A DNA stretch of 59,775 bases, taken from positions 1-59,775 of the forward strand of contig JALOBY010000008.1 in the NCBI GenBank assembly GCA_023228045.1, read 5' to 3'. The stretch is from Endomicrobiales bacterium. GTDB lineage: Bacteria; Elusimicrobiota; Endomicrobiia; Endomicrobiales; JALOBY01. Position numbers and translations under genes: made by a program. The notes under the pieces were generated by a model that had not been told where the DNA came from, made no database searches, and saw only the letters and a program-made list of their open reading frames with translations. Each line of letters starts with the position of its first letter. The first letter of the stretch is position 1. Below are positions 1 through 10,200 of this stretch, piece by piece.

Positions 1-1
1 T

Positions 2-1516
2 TCAAAACGCGGTCTGTTGGCACCATTTGCGGTAGGAACAATCGATCAGGCATTAATGGCAGTGATGAATGTAAAACATGGTTTCGTGCGTACATTTGGT
101 CTGGCTGGCAAGGTGGTTATTTTAGACGAAGTCCACAGCTATGACAGTTATACAGGTACCATTCTGAAGGAATTGGTAACGGCACTTCGTGCGTTGCATT
201 GTACCGTGATTATATTAAGTGCAACGCTGACTAACGAGCAAAGATATTCAATTATGGGTATTTCTTCAATTAAGCTTCAAACCGAAAATGAAGTTCATCC
301 ATATCCCCTTATCTCGGCATATCCCAATAATGGGATTCTTGATGAGATAGAAACAGAACAACTGCCAAAATCTCAGGTTATGATTCGTATTTCACCAAAT
401 GATGACGAAGCTGTAAATGAAGTAATCAATCGCGCACAGAGAGGGGAACAAGTTCTTTGGATTGAAAACACGGTATTTGAAGCACAGGAGCGGTACTGCC
501 GCTTGGCTGCAATAGCAAAAGAGAATGGAATTGGATATGGGCTCATGCATTCACGGTTTTTGAAAGTCGACCGTCAAAAGAATGAAGACACTTGGGTAAA
601 CATATATGGTAAGGCAGGACATGCTTTGCGCAATAAGCAAGGAAGAATTCTTATAGGCACACAAGTATTAGAGCAGTCATTGGATATTGATGCTGACTTT
701 TTGTTAACGCGTCTTTGTCCTACCGATATGCTGTTTCAGAGAGTTGGTCGATTATGGAGGCATCGTGAGAATGATGCCATTCGCCCAGTGGAGGCTCAGC
801 GTGAAGCATGGATTCTGGCACCAGTTTTTGTTGATGCAGTTCAGCGGGAAACAGCTTTTGGCAAATCTTCTAAAGTATATGACCCATATATTTTGTGTCG
901 TACTCTTGAGGTCTGGCAAAATGTTTTATCTGTATGTCTTCCTAATGATATTAGGTCATTGATTGAAGCAACCTATATTAAACGAAATGAGACAGGTAAT
1001 ATGAAAATATATGAAACAAAGATGGAAGAACAGCGTGACAAATTGTCTCGGTTTGCGCTCATAGGGGTTTCACAAGGTGGTAAAACATTGCCTGAAAGCA
1101 AGGCATCTACACGGTACTCTCAAATACCAACGGTTAATGTTCTCTTAATAAGAGCGTATCGTTCTGATGTGGGAGTGATAAGATTGCAATTACTTAATGG
1201 TTCTGAATTGATATTGACAAAGCGTGCCGATGCGCATTCTCGTCGCAAAGTAGCGTCTCAACTATTGATGAACACTGTAGTGGTTCCTGAGTACATTGCA
1301 CCAGTAACAGGAAGAAAGCAAATATCATGGTTATCGGATTATGTTTATTTGGGTGATGAGTTAGAGAGTCCATTTCGGGCGGCCATTGTTATGGAAAGTG
1401 GTGAGCTCAAGGGGATAGGGGCGACTGTGATTTCAGAAAAATATGAGTTGTATTATGATAAATGTTTAGGGTATCGGGCAAAAAAGAAAGGAAGGAGTGA
1501 TTATGATGGAGAATAA
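2..1516 (+). CDS. cas3: Cas3 helicase, C-terminal part (5' truncated by window edge)
   Basis: The open frame runs in from the left edge, so the first codon seen (TTG at 17) is probably not the start. The visible 500 residues are the helicase half of type I-E Cas3: DEVH box (DEVHSYDSY, about 40 residues in), motif III LSATLT, and motif VI QRVGRLWRH near residue 240. The HD nuclease domain and the Walker A motif must lie outside the window. Cas3 is recruited by Cascade to unwind and degrade target DNA. The stop overlaps the start of cas8e, the first of a string of overlapping cas genes on the same strand. Family assignment is secure; completeness cannot be judged. Confidence 0.93.
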   Translation, partial: SKRGLLAPFAVGTIDQALMAVMNVKHGFVRTFGLAGKVVILDEVHSYDSYTGTILKELVTALRALHCTVIILSATLTNEQRYSIMGISSIKLQTENEVHPYPLISAYPNNGILDEIETEQLPKSQVMIRISPNDDEAVNEVINRAQRGEQVLWIENTVFEAQERYCRLAAIAKENGIGYGLMHSRFLKVDRQKNEDTWVNIYGKAGHALRNKQGRILIGTQVLEQSLDIDADFLLTRLCPTDMLFQRVGRLWRHRENDAIRPVEAQREAWILAPVFVDAVQRETAFGKSSKVYDPYILCRTLEVWQNVLSVCLPNDIRSLIEATYIKRNETGNMKIYETKMEEQRDKLSRFALIGVSQGGKTLPESKASTRYSQIPTVNVLLIRAYRSDVGVIRLQLLNGSELILTKRADAHSRRKVASQLLMNTVVVPEYIAPVTGRKQISWLSDYVYLGDELESPFRAAIVMESGELKGIGATVISEKYELYYDKCLGYRAKKKGRSDYDGE

Positions 1517-3002
1517 ATTCAATCTGGTGGATGAACCATGGATTCCTGTTGCAGGCGTGGGTTTAGTCAGTCTTGCCGAAATATTTTCTAAACCAAATTT
1601 ATCTGCACTTGGTGGTAATTCGGTTCAAAAGATAGCTCTAACGAAACTACTTCTAGCTATTGCGCAGACTGCCTATACACCACAAGATGATAATGACTGG
1701 GAAAGTGTGGGCGCATATGGTATGTCAAAGAAAGCCTTAGCGTATTTGAAAGACAACAAAGATTTGTTTTTTTTGTATGGCGAAAAACCATTTTTGCAGA
1801 TGCCTGCTATTGTAAAAGCTGAGGTACAAAGTTTCGGAGCAGTTCAGTCTTCAATTGCATCTGGAAATACAACTGTATTAATCCAGAGTCAAGTTGAGAA
1901 TGAGTTAAGTGAAGCAGAAAAAGCTGTGCTGCTTATTCAAATGATGGGGTTTGGATTAGGTGGTAAGAAGACCGACAACAGCGTTGTGTTGTCTCCTTCC
2001 TATAAAAGAAAGAATAATGATAAAGGGAAACCATCTACAGGGAAACCCGGAACGGCAGTTGGTTTTTTAGGTTTATTGCACAGCTTTATGCAGGGAGCAT
2101 CTTTAATGGAAACGATATGGCTTAATCTTTTAAATAAAGAAGATATTAAAGAATTAAGAGTTTTACCAGAAGGTCTTGGCATTGCCCCTTGGCGTAAGAT
2201 GCCACAAGGAGAAGATTGTTCTACTGCTAAATCCTTAAAAAACTCGTATATGGGGCGTTTAATCCCTATGTCCCGGTTTGTGCTTGTAGTGAAAACTGGT
2301 ATGCATTATTCAGAAGGTATTGCCCATCCTGGATATTCCGATGGTGTTGTGGATGCTAGTGTGGCAGTTGATAATTCTAAGATAAAGCCAAAAGTACTTT
2401 GGTCCGATCCTGCAAAAAAACCGTGGAGGCAATTAGTGTCTTTGTTGTCATTCATGGATAGTGAAAAGAAGGGAAATTATGATTGCCTGCAATTGCGCCT
2501 TGGTGTTAAGCATGTCAAACAGTTGAAAATGAAATTTGGCGTATGGTCTGGGGGGTTAAGAGTAAGCAGTAATGCAGGAGAACAGTATGTTTCCGGTTCT
2601 GATGATTATGTTGAATCGGAAGTGCAGTTAAATACAGAAATGTTTACGAAAGGCACATGGTTTTCTATGCTTACACAAGAAATGGATATATTAGATAAAT
2701 TCTCAAAGATCTCATATAGCGCAACAATGGGCTACTACAAAGCACAAAATGCAACAGGAAAGGAACAGGCGGTGTATGCTTCTAATTTGTTCTGGCAGCT
2801 TTGTGAGCGGAAATTTCAATCACTCGTAAATGCCTGTGATGGAGTTTACGGTGAAAAACTAAAAGCGCTTCGTAAGGTCTTTGCTGTCTTTGTAGATAAA
2901 GCTTATAACACTTACTGTCCGAATGATACTGCGAGGCAATTAGATGCATGGGCAGCTCATAAGCCCGATTTGTCTACATATTTGTTTAACAAGGAGGGGT
3001 AA
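1503..3002 (+). CDS. cas8e: Cascade large subunit Cas8e (Cse1/CasA)
   Basis: A 499-residue protein that opens with the Cse1 signature NLVDEPWIPV and continues with SVQKIALTKLLLAIAQTAY and the FLYGEKPFLQMPAI block typical of this subunit. In type I-E systems it recognises the PAM and recruits Cas3. An AAGGAG ribosome-binding site at 1492-1497 is followed by two tandem ATGs at 1503 and 1506; either may be used. An upstream GTG at 1497 lies inside the binding site and is unlikely. The gene overlaps the cas3 end by 14 bases and its TAA shares a base with the cse2 ATG (TAATG), so the two are probably translationally coupled. Confidence 0.93.
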   Translation: MMENKFNLVDEPWIPVAGVGLVSLAEIFSKPNLSALGGNSVQKIALTKLLLAIAQTAYTPQDDNDWESVGAYGMSKKALAYLKDNKDLFFLYGEKPFLQMPAIVKAEVQSFGAVQSSIASGNTTVLIQSQVENELSEAEKAVLLIQMMGFGLGGKKTDNSVVLSPSYKRKNNDKGKPSTGKPGTAVGFLGLLHSFMQGASLMETIWLNLLNKEDIKELRVLPEGLGIAPWRKMPQGEDCSTAKSLKNSYMGRLIPMSRFVLVVKTGMHYSEGIAHPGYSDGVVDASVAVDNSKIKPKVLWSDPAKKPWRQLVSLLSFMDSEKKGNYDCLQLRLGVKHVKQLKMKFGVWSGGLRVSSNAGEQYVSGSDDYVESEVQLNTEMFTKGTWFSMLTQEMDILDKFSKISYSATMGYYKAQNATGKEQAVYASNLFWQLCERKFQSLVNACDGVYGEKLKALRKVFAVFVDKAYNTYCPNDTARQLDAWAAHKPDLSTYLFNKEG

Positions 3003-3520
3003 TGGATATGGTTGAAGCCGCAAAGGTAAGCAGAGGACAATCGTTTGTAAAATTTGCTTTGGGTAGAATTAAAAACGACAATGCATTCAGTGCTGCTTTG
3101 AGTAGAGCTGATAACCCGGCAACAGAATCACAGGCATGGGAATACTTAGCTCATTGGTGCGATCTTGATAAGGATTGGGAAAGACGACCGTTTGCTATAA
3201 TAGCAGCTGCCGTTGCTCGTGCTAAACCTGCTACAGATGGGATGTTGGGGATTGGCAAGGCGATTGCGTTGTGTTATGACGACGGCAATAAGTCAGATTC
3301 AGCAAAATCAAAATTGCGTCGGCTTCTTTCATGTGATTCAGCTGAGGAATTGTGTATTATTCTGCGACCGTTATTAAGCTTAATCGCTTCAAAGGGTGTT
3401 CGATTAAATTATGGTCAACTGCTAAACGATCTTGTATATTTTGGTGATGGTGAAAAGAATAAGCAAAAGTGGGCAGTTGACTTTTATGGGAGGAGGGGAG
3501 ATGATAGCCTCGGTGCTTAA
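3002..3520 (+). CDS. cse2: Cascade small subunit Cse2 (CasB)
   Basis: A 172-residue, largely helical protein with the Cse2 pattern: an N-terminal ARADNPATESQAWEYL region, WERRPFAIIAAAVA, and a C-terminal GVRLNYGQLLNDLVYFG segment near the usual RLDYGQLARDL motif. Two copies normally line the belly of Cascade and stabilise the R-loop. Length (~160-180) is normal. It begins in TAATG overlap with cas8e and its last 20 bases overlap the cas6e start. Assignment rests on these motifs and on position. Confidence 0.88.
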   Translation: MDMVEAAKVSRGQSFVKFALGRIKNDNAFSAALSRADNPATESQAWEYLAHWCDLDKDWERRPFAIIAAAVARAKPATDGMLGIGKAIALCYDDGNKSDSAKSKLRRLLSCDSAEELCIILRPLLSLIASKGVRLNYGQLLNDLVYFGDGEKNKQKWAVDFYGRRGDDSLGA

Positions 3521-4103
3521 GCTAAATCGTACCGACTGTAAAGCACTTAAACTGGAAGATGCTTACAGCATTCATAGAATTGTTTACTCGTTATTTCCTA
3601 AACTAAATGAACAGACACGAGACTTTCTTTTTGCAGATAAAGGTGGTGATTTTAACAGCCGCCAAATACTGATACTTTCAGCCCGCGCCCCTGTGGTGTC
3701 AGAATTTGGCGAGCTAACCTCAAAAGAAATCCCGAAGTCGTTTTTAGCATGGGAACACTATGGATTTGAGGTAACCGTAAATCCCACCCAGCGTAATGGC
3801 CCATCTAAAACTACAATGCCCATCAAAGGTGAAGAAAACTTGCGTGTATGGTTTCTTCAAAAAGCTGGAACATGGGGTTTTGATGTAGAATCTAATAGTT
3901 TACAGGTCTGCAGGGTAGGGGTTGTTAGGTTTGATAAAACAAAAGATAAAAAACAATTTTCTCATACTCATAGCACAGCGACTTTTATAGGCAGACTTAA
4001 GGTTATTGATAGGAAATTGTTTAAAAATAGTTTTGAGTCGGGTCTTGGCAGAGCAAAGGGTTTTGGTTTTGGTTTACTACAAATAGTTCCATTAACAAAA
4101 TAG
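3501..4103 (+). CDS. cas6e: CRISPR RNA endoribonuclease Cas6e (CasE/Cse3)
   Basis: A 200-residue RAMP protein that cuts the array transcript at the repeat hairpin. It has the N-terminal EDAYSIHRIVYSLFP motif with the likely catalytic His25, and the C-terminal glycine-rich loop GLGRAKGFGFGLLQI. The start at 3501 is chosen because a strong GGGAGGAGGGG precedes it at 3489-3499 and because homologues begin a few residues before the first beta strand; an upstream in-frame ATG at 3432 would add 23 unlikely residues inside cse2. In most described I-E operons this gene follows cas5e; here it comes between cse2 and cas7e. Confidence 0.92.
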   Translation: MIASVLKLNRTDCKALKLEDAYSIHRIVYSLFPKLNEQTRDFLFADKGGDFNSRQILILSARAPVVSEFGELTSKEIPKSFLAWEHYGFEVTVNPTQRNGPSKTTMPIKGEENLRVWFLQKAGTWGFDVESNSLQVCRVGVVRFDKTKDKKQFSHTHSTATFIGRLKVIDRKLFKNSFESGLGRAKGFGFGLLQIVPLTK

Positions 4104-4139
4104 TATTATAAAACAAAAAAATCATAGGAGGCATTTCCA

Positions 4140-5291
4140 ATGTCACAAAATCAGTATAATAATCTCATCGTTGAGTTTCACATTCTACAGTCATTCCCTG
4201 TTACCTGCCTGAACCGTGATGATGTAGGTGCGCCAAAGACGGCGATTGTTGGTGGTGTTACCCGTGCCCGCGTAAGCAGCCAGTGCTGGAAGCGTCAAGT
4301 GCGTCTTGCGATGCATGAGTTTGGTGCGACAATAGGCACCAGAACGAAGTTGATTTCTGACCTAATTTTTGTAGGATGTAAAAGTAATGGGGCATCTGAT
4401 AAACAGGCGCGCGATTGTGGTGACAAAGTTGAGCAGATATTTATCAAAAAAGCTAAAGATTCAACGCTGAAAAAGGCAAAGAAGCAAAAAGATACTGATG
4501 TTGCTGAAGAGATTCCAGAAGAGGATGAAGGCAAAGACAAAACTGATACGCTTTTATTCTTCAGCCCAAAAGAAGTAGAAATTCTTGCGAAACTTTTTAA
4601 GGAAAATGGTTTTAAACCAGATGCTGTAATCACTGAGACGAAGCCAGATAAGCAAGCCAAGGAATTAGCAAAGATAATTGGGAAATATAATCAACATGCT
4701 GATGCTTTGGATATTGCCTTGTTTGGCAGGATGGTTGCCCAGGCCGCAGAGATGAATGTTGAAGCAGCTGCTTCATTCTCTCACGCTATTTCTACACATA
4801 AAGTCACAAATGAGGTGGAGTTCTTTACTGCGCTTGACGACAATCAAACAGAACAGGGTTCAGCCCATATGGGTAGTTTAGAGTTCAATGCTGCTACTTA
4901 TTATCGGTATGTCAGCTTAAATGTGGGACAGTTGAGCAAGACCCTCATCGGAAACAATATCAAAGATGTAATTGCTACATTTATCAAGGCATTGTATGTT
5001 GCCGTTCCAAATGCACGGCAAACAACGCAATCAGGTGCTTCTCCGTGGGAGTTTGCGCGTATTCTGGTTCGGAAAGGTCAAAGGTTGCAGGTTCCTTTTG
5101 AAACACCTGTTGCAAAGGCTGTTAATGGCGGGTTCATAGAAAACAGCAAGACAGCATTGTGCTACTATTTGGATAAAAATGAAAAACTTGCCGGTTCTCT
5201 ATTTGGAAAGGTCAAAAGTTTTGATTTTGGAGTTGATGAAAATTTTAATGTTGACAAACTGATAGAAAGTATTAATACGGCGATCGCTTAG
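4140..5291 (+). CDS. cas7e: Cascade backbone subunit Cas7e (CasC/Cse4)
   Basis: A 383-residue RAMP protein with the Cse4 hallmark in residues ~12-50: HILQSFPVTCLNRDD, then VGAPKTAIVGG and RARVSSQCWKRQVR. Six copies normally form the crRNA-binding spine of Cascade. Residues ~100-135 are a very charged Lys/Glu/Asp stretch that looks like an expanded surface loop. A separate ribosome-binding site AGGAGG sits about 7 bases before the ATG after a 36-base gap, the only real gap in the operon. The gene ends 11 bases before the chosen cas5e start. Confidence 0.94.
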   Translation: MSQNQYNNLIVEFHILQSFPVTCLNRDDVGAPKTAIVGGVTRARVSSQCWKRQVRLAMHEFGATIGTRTKLISDLIFVGCKSNGASDKQARDCGDKVEQIFIKKAKDSTLKKAKKQKDTDVAEEIPEEDEGKDKTDTLLFFSPKEVEILAKLFKENGFKPDAVITETKPDKQAKELAKIIGKYNQHADALDIALFGRMVAQAAEMNVEAAASFSHAISTHKVTNEVEFFTALDDNQTEQGSAHMGSLEFNAATYYRYVSLNVGQLSKTLIGNNIKDVIATFIKALYVAVPNARQTTQSGASPWEFARILVRKGQRLQVPFETPVAKAVNGGFIENSKTALCYYLDKNEKLAGSLFGKVKSFDFGVDENFNVDKLIESINTAIA

Positions 5292-5302
5292 AGGTGTTAC
5301 CC

Positions 5303-6028
5303 ATGGATACCAGATACATATTACTTTGGCTGGAAGCACCAATGCAGTCGTGGGGTGCGGATTCAAAATTCGGAAGAAGGGATTCACTTCCTTTTCCAAC
5401 AAAATCGGGTGTAGCTGGGCTTCTTCTCTGCGCGCTGGGTGCGTCAGGGCCACAAACCGAATTACTTGAAGAGTTGGCAACTCTCAGGCAGACAGTGGTG
5501 TCTTATGCCCGTCAGTGCAAAGGCAAAGACTCTTTGCTGAACAAAGTTGACAGGGAGCCCTTATTACGGGATTTTCACATGGTGGGTAGTGGATACAATG
5601 ATGATAATCCGTGGGAATCGCTATTAATCCCAAAAACCAGTGAAGGTAAAAAAGCTGTAGGCGGTGGTACGAAGATAACTTACCGCTACTATTTACAGGA
5701 TGCCAAGTTTGCTGTTGTGATGGAAGTGCCAGCGTTGCGCTCCGATGAATTTGCAGAAGCTCTACAGCACCCTATCTATGATTTGTATCTTGGTCGCAAG
5801 AACTGTGTGCCCACAGATTTTATCTTTCATGGCATTTTTGAAACTCAGGAAGTAGCATTGCATAATGCAGAGATGCTTGCACATGAAAAAGGTCTTTTGA
5901 TAGAAGATTTTCGAGTCGTTGATGGCGAAGATGAGAATGGCGATTCTATTACATTGAATGATATCCCTGTTCAATTCGGGGAAGTGAAACGCTATCGCGA
6001 TAGGCGTGTAACGGTGATAACCAAATGA
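5303..6028 (+). CDS. cas5e: Cascade subunit Cas5e (CasD)
   Basis: A 241-residue RAMP protein beginning with a typical Cas5e N-terminus, LLWLEAPMQSWG, followed by FGRRDSLPFPTKSGVAGLL. It normally caps the 5' handle of the crRNA in Cascade. An in-frame GTG at 5294 is possible, but the ATG at 5303 has GAGGTG (5291-5296) at correct spacing. The stop overlaps the cas1 start in ATGA, indicating coupling. Confidence 0.92.
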   Translation: MDTRYILLWLEAPMQSWGADSKFGRRDSLPFPTKSGVAGLLLCALGASGPQTELLEELATLRQTVVSYARQCKGKDSLLNKVDREPLLRDFHMVGSGYNDDNPWESLLIPKTSEGKKAVGGGTKITYRYYLQDAKFAVVMEVPALRSDEFAEALQHPIYDLYLGRKNCVPTDFIFHGIFETQEVALHNAEMLAHEKGLLIEDFRVVDGEDENGDSITLNDIPVQFGEVKRYRDRRVTVITK

Positions 6029-6918
6029 GTGCTTCGTCGCTAACCCCGTCGGATCGATTACTAATCAAGGTCACCAGGGAAAATCTTCCTCAAGTGAAAG
6101 ACAAGTATCCGTTTCTATATTTGGAACGAGGACGCCTTGAGGTGGATGATAGCAGTGTAAAATGGATAGACAGTGAGGGCAATGTTGTCAGGTTGCCAAT
6201 TGCAACAATTAACACATTGTTGCTTGGACCTGGCACAGCCATAACGCATGAGGCAGTAAAAGTAATAACATCTGCAAATTGTTCTGTATGTTGGGTTGGA
6301 GAGGATTCATTGTTGTTCTACGCGGTTGGGAAAAGCCCTACAGCCGACACACGAAATATGCGAGCACAAATGCTCTTGGCTTCAGATGATAAGAAGTCTG
6401 TAGAAGTTGCCAGACGAATGTTTGCCCGACGATTTCCAATGGCTGACTTGGCCGGGAAAAACCTTAAAACTATGATGGGAATGGAAGGCTATCGCGTGAG
6501 GGAACTCTATGAGCAGAAAGCTGGGCAGTATAAGGTAGGATGGAAAGGCCGTTGTTTCCAGCCGGGCAAATTTGAAATGGGTGATATAACTAATCGGGTT
6601 TTAACATCTGCGAATGCCGCACTGTATGGCATTTTAACCTCAGCGGTATACGCTATGGGATACTCTCCACATATCGGTTTTATTCATTCAGGTAGTCCGT
6701 TGCCATTTGTATATGACCTTGCCGATTTGTACAAAGAAAAGCTATGTATTGATCTCGCTTTTTCTCTAACATACGATATGGCAGGTCAGTATAATAAAGC
6801 AAAGGTTGCTTCCGAATTTCGAAAAAGAGTTATTGAAATGGATTTATTGGTAAAAGTCGGGCAAGACATCCAATCTGTTTTGGTAGGGGATAACTATGTT
6901 AGTGGTGATTGCAAATGA
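6025..6918 (+). CDS. cas1: CRISPR integrase Cas1 (type I-E)
   Basis: A 297-residue Cas1e. It matches the E. coli-type protein in GMEGYRVRELYEQKAGQY (metal-binding Glu), GFIHSGSPLPFVYDLADLYK (His and Asp ligands) and a conserved core. With Cas2 it captures prespacers and inserts them at the leader-side repeat. All metal ligands expected for activity are visible, so the adaptation module appears intact. It overlaps cas5e by 4 and cas2 by 23 bases. Confidence 0.96.
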   Translation: MSASSLTPSDRLLIKVTRENLPQVKDKYPFLYLERGRLEVDDSSVKWIDSEGNVVRLPIATINTLLLGPGTAITHEAVKVITSANCSVCWVGEDSLLFYAVGKSPTADTRNMRAQMLLASDDKKSVEVARRMFARRFPMADLAGKNLKTMMGMEGYRVRELYEQKAGQYKVGWKGRCFQPGKFEMGDITNRVLTSANAALYGILTSAVYAMGYSPHIGFIHSGSPLPFVYDLADLYKEKLCIDLAFSLTYDMAGQYNKAKVASEFRKRVIEMDLLVKVGQDIQSVLVGDNYVSGDCK

Positions 6919-7183
6919 TATTCCTCCAGCAGTGAGAGGAAGAATGAAACTATGGTTTGTTGAGCCTCGCCCCAATGTGTTTGTTTCTGGGGTTCAGGAT
7001 TCAGTTGCAGACGATGTAGTAACATATCTGTACAATTATTGCCCTGCTGGGTCCGGGCTGATGGTGTTTCGAAAAGCTAAACACACTCCTGGTTATAAAA
7101 TATTGGGATTAGGAGATACCAAAAGAAATCTGATTGAAATTGATGGACTTCAGTTGGTTCAGGAAAAAGATGGAGTTTTGTAA
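6896..7183 (+). CDS. cas2: CRISPR adaptation protein Cas2 (E. coli type)
   Basis: A 95-residue Cas2e: MLVVIANDIPPAVRGRMKLWFVEPRPNVFVSG is the classic start of the type I-E Cas2 (ferredoxin-like fold), and the length matches. It forms the core of the Cas1-Cas2 integrase. The start lies inside the cas1 3' end. The stop is only 49 bases before the first CRISPR repeat, so the array leader, if conventional in length, would have to extend back into this gene. Confidence 0.95.
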   Translation: MLVVIANDIPPAVRGRMKLWFVEPRPNVFVSGVQDSVADDVVTYLYNYCPAGSGLMVFRKAKHTPGYKILGLGDTKRNLIEIDGLQLVQEKDGVL

Positions 7184-7232
7184 AGTACACCATATTTTGT
7201 GTTTTTGATTTAGTTTAACACAATCCTTTGAT
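7184..7232 (+). promoter_or_regulatory. Short AT-rich CRISPR leader
   Basis: These 49 bases separate cas2 from the first repeat. Repeat orientation (same as the E. coli I-E repeat), adjacency to cas2 and the degenerate last repeat at the other end all make this the leader side. The last 12 bases (7221-7232) read, on the complement, ATCAAAGGATTG, a fit to the IHF core ATCAANNNNTTR directly against the first repeat. No clear -10/-35 is seen here. Leader identity is inferred. Confidence 0.6.
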
Positions 7233-10200
7233 GTCTTCCCCGCGCGAGCGGGGGTGTTTCTATGAAAAAAGAAATTGAACAAATTATTCCTAAGTCTTCC
7301 CCGCGCGAGCGGGGGTGTTTCATTATGGCATTGGTATTGGTGCGTACACCAACGGTCTTCCCCGCGCGAGCGGGGGTGTTTCCGAGCATTTGTGCCAATG
7401 GCAATGGATGACGAAGTCTTCCCCGCGCGAGCGGGGGTGTTTCCATAGGTAACACCTAAAAGTGCATATATATAGGGTCTTCCCCGCGCGAGCGGGGGTG
7501 TTTCTATATATGCCCTCGTGCGACCCCGTTGAGTACAGTCTTCCCCGCGCGAGCGGGGGTGTTTCTGTGTTAGTGCAAATATAGTAGTTAATATATAAGT
7601 CTTCCCCGCGCGAGCGGGGGTGTTTCTATATTGTGCTACGATTATGCGAAAACGTAACAGTCTTCCCCGCGCGAGCGGGGGTGTTTCCTTAAAAAACATT
7701 TGCTATAATTTAACTGTAACGTCTTCCCCGCGCGAGCGGGGGTGTTTCCATTGCTTTCATTTTCTTTTGTGGTAATATCTTGTCTTCCCCGCGCGAGCGG
7801 GGGTGTTTCCGATTGAAACAAATACTACCAAAACTGGAAAAAGTCTTCCCCGCGCGAGCGGGGGTGTTTCTTGTGCTTCCTGTTCTTTTTTATTTTCAGA
7901 CAAGTCTTCCCCGCGCGAGCGGGGGTGTTTCTGTACTCCCCTTTTATTTTGTTGAAACTTTTAAGTCTTCCCCGCGCGAGCGGGGGTGTTTCCGATATAG
8001 GCGATATATTTCTCATTCCTATCAGGTCTTCCCCGCGCGAGCGGGGGTGTTTCTCAATATCAACTAAAATTTCCTCGCCATCAATAGTCTTCCCCGCGCG
8101 AGCGGGGGTGTTTCCATAAAACAGTCAAAAATCACCTGTGCGTTAGAGTCTTCCCCGCGCGAGCGGGGGTGTTTCTATATATGCCCTCGTGCGACCCCTT
8201 TGGGTACAGTCTTCCCCGCGCGAGCGGGGGTGTTTCTTCCTTGCGTTCTAAAAATTTCCGTCAATGTAAGTCTTCCCCGCGCGAGCGGGGGTGTTTCTGA
8301 ATATGGAATAATGCTCAATTCTATACTTTAGTCTTCCCCGCGCGAGCGGGGGTGTTTCTAAGCATCAATAAAAATATTTTGTCGCCCAAAGAGTCTTCCC
8401 CGCGCGAGCGGGGGTGTTTCCTTGCACACGCAAAAGAGGAGTGAATACAGACAGTCTTCCCCGCGCGAGCGGGGGTGTTTCTAGGGTTTCGGCTTCAAAG
8501 GGGATAAAAAATGAGTCTTCCCCGCGCGAGCGGGGGTGTTTCTGATTCCCGTGTTTCAATCTTTAAGCAGGGGTGGTCTTCCCCGCGCGAGCGGGGGTGT
8601 TTCCAATTCCGACGGTTATATGTCGCACGATAACGGGTCTTCCCCGCGCGAGCGGGGGTGTTTCTTATTACAAAAGGGGCTGATGGCTCTGCGAAAGGTC
8701 TTCCCCGCGCGAGCGGGGGTGTTTCTTGAGTAAGGTCTCTTGTGAACTTTGTAGGCATGTCTTCCCCGCGCGAGCGGGGGTGTTTTATTAAAGTATTATT
8801 TTTATTAAGAGTAAATGATGTCTTCCCCGCGCGAGCGGGGGTGTTTCTAATTATGACTGATTTTGGTGCTTGCGGTTCTGGTCTTCCCCGCGCGAGCGGG
8901 GGTGTTTCCGGATGCGTATCTTGCGCTAAATGATGGGTGGGGTCTTCCCCGCGCGAGCGGGGGTGTTTCTAAACATTTAGGGGTATTTTTTGTAAGCGGA
9001 TAGTCTTCCCCGCGCGAGCGGGGGTGTTTCTAAAGATGGGTACTTTTGGGGTAGGAAAAATGAGTCTTCCCCGCGCGAGCGGGGGTGTTTCTTGGGTATA
9101 TTGCATTTGTCATCTCCGAGCATAGTCTTCCCCGCGCGAGCGGGGGTGTTTCCTACCAGAACTATTAAAAAACGCAACACTAACCGTCTTCCCCGCGCGA
9201 GCGGGGGTGTTTCTTGCGATGGCGCAAAATTTTCAATTGTAGAAAAGTCTTCCCCGCGCGAGCGGGGGTGTTTCTCTTCTTTGGTATAAATTGAGTTTGT
9301 TGTTTCCGTCTTCCCCGCGCGAGCGGGGGTGTTTCCATCTTTGCGCCGTCAAAATCATATAAATCTGCGTCTTCCCCGCGCGAGCGGGGGTGTTTCTATT
9401 TTCTTGACACACAAGAACAAAGGGGTTGGGTCTTCCCCGCGCGAGCGGGGGTGTTTCCACTTGTTGTTCCACCTGTTCGCAACGATATAGGTCTTCCCCG
9501 CGCGAGCGGGGGTGTTTCTGCGATTGTAGTTAATTACTCAACAGGGGTATTGTCTTCCCCGCGCGAGCGGGGGTGTTTCTAATGGCTAAAAAGGGCAAAT
9601 TCGTTTGGGGCGGTCTTCCCCGCGCGAGCGGGGGTGTTTCTTAAATATCTAATATTCACCAAGGCGACCGTAGGTCTTCCCCGCGCGAGCGGGGGTGTTT
9701 CTCCTTTAATGTATTTATGCTTTTAAGGGCTAATGTCTTCCCCGCGCGAGCGGGGGTGTTTCTAATCCAATCTTTTATTCCAAAACCACCTTTTAGTCTT
9801 CCCCGCGCGAGCGGGGGTGTTTCCGGTCTCGCTTTGCTTCCCTGCTCTGGACATTAGTCTTCCCCGCGCGAGCGGGGGTGTTTCTTAGGCATAAGAAAAT
9901 TGGGAGTTGGTGAGGTCGGTCTTCCCCGCGCGAGCGGGGGTGTTTCCAAAGAATTGTTTTATCTTCTTTTTGATGGTGCGTCTTCCCCGCGCGAGCGGGG
10001 GTGTTTCTATACCGTCTTTTTGGGATCGCTGGACGATGAAGTCTTCCCCGCGCGAGCGGGGGTGTTTCTAAAGCTTTTGAGCTGTTAGGCAAGCATTTAG
10101 AGTCTTCCCCGCGCGAGCGGGGGTGTTTCTAAAAATAATCCAACTCGCCAAAATTCCCCAGAGTCTTCCCCGCGCGAGCGGGGGTGTTTCCTGATTTTTT

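Noticed and set aside
744..962. Overlapping frame within cas3
   Set aside because: Out-of-frame shadow of the conserved helicase region.
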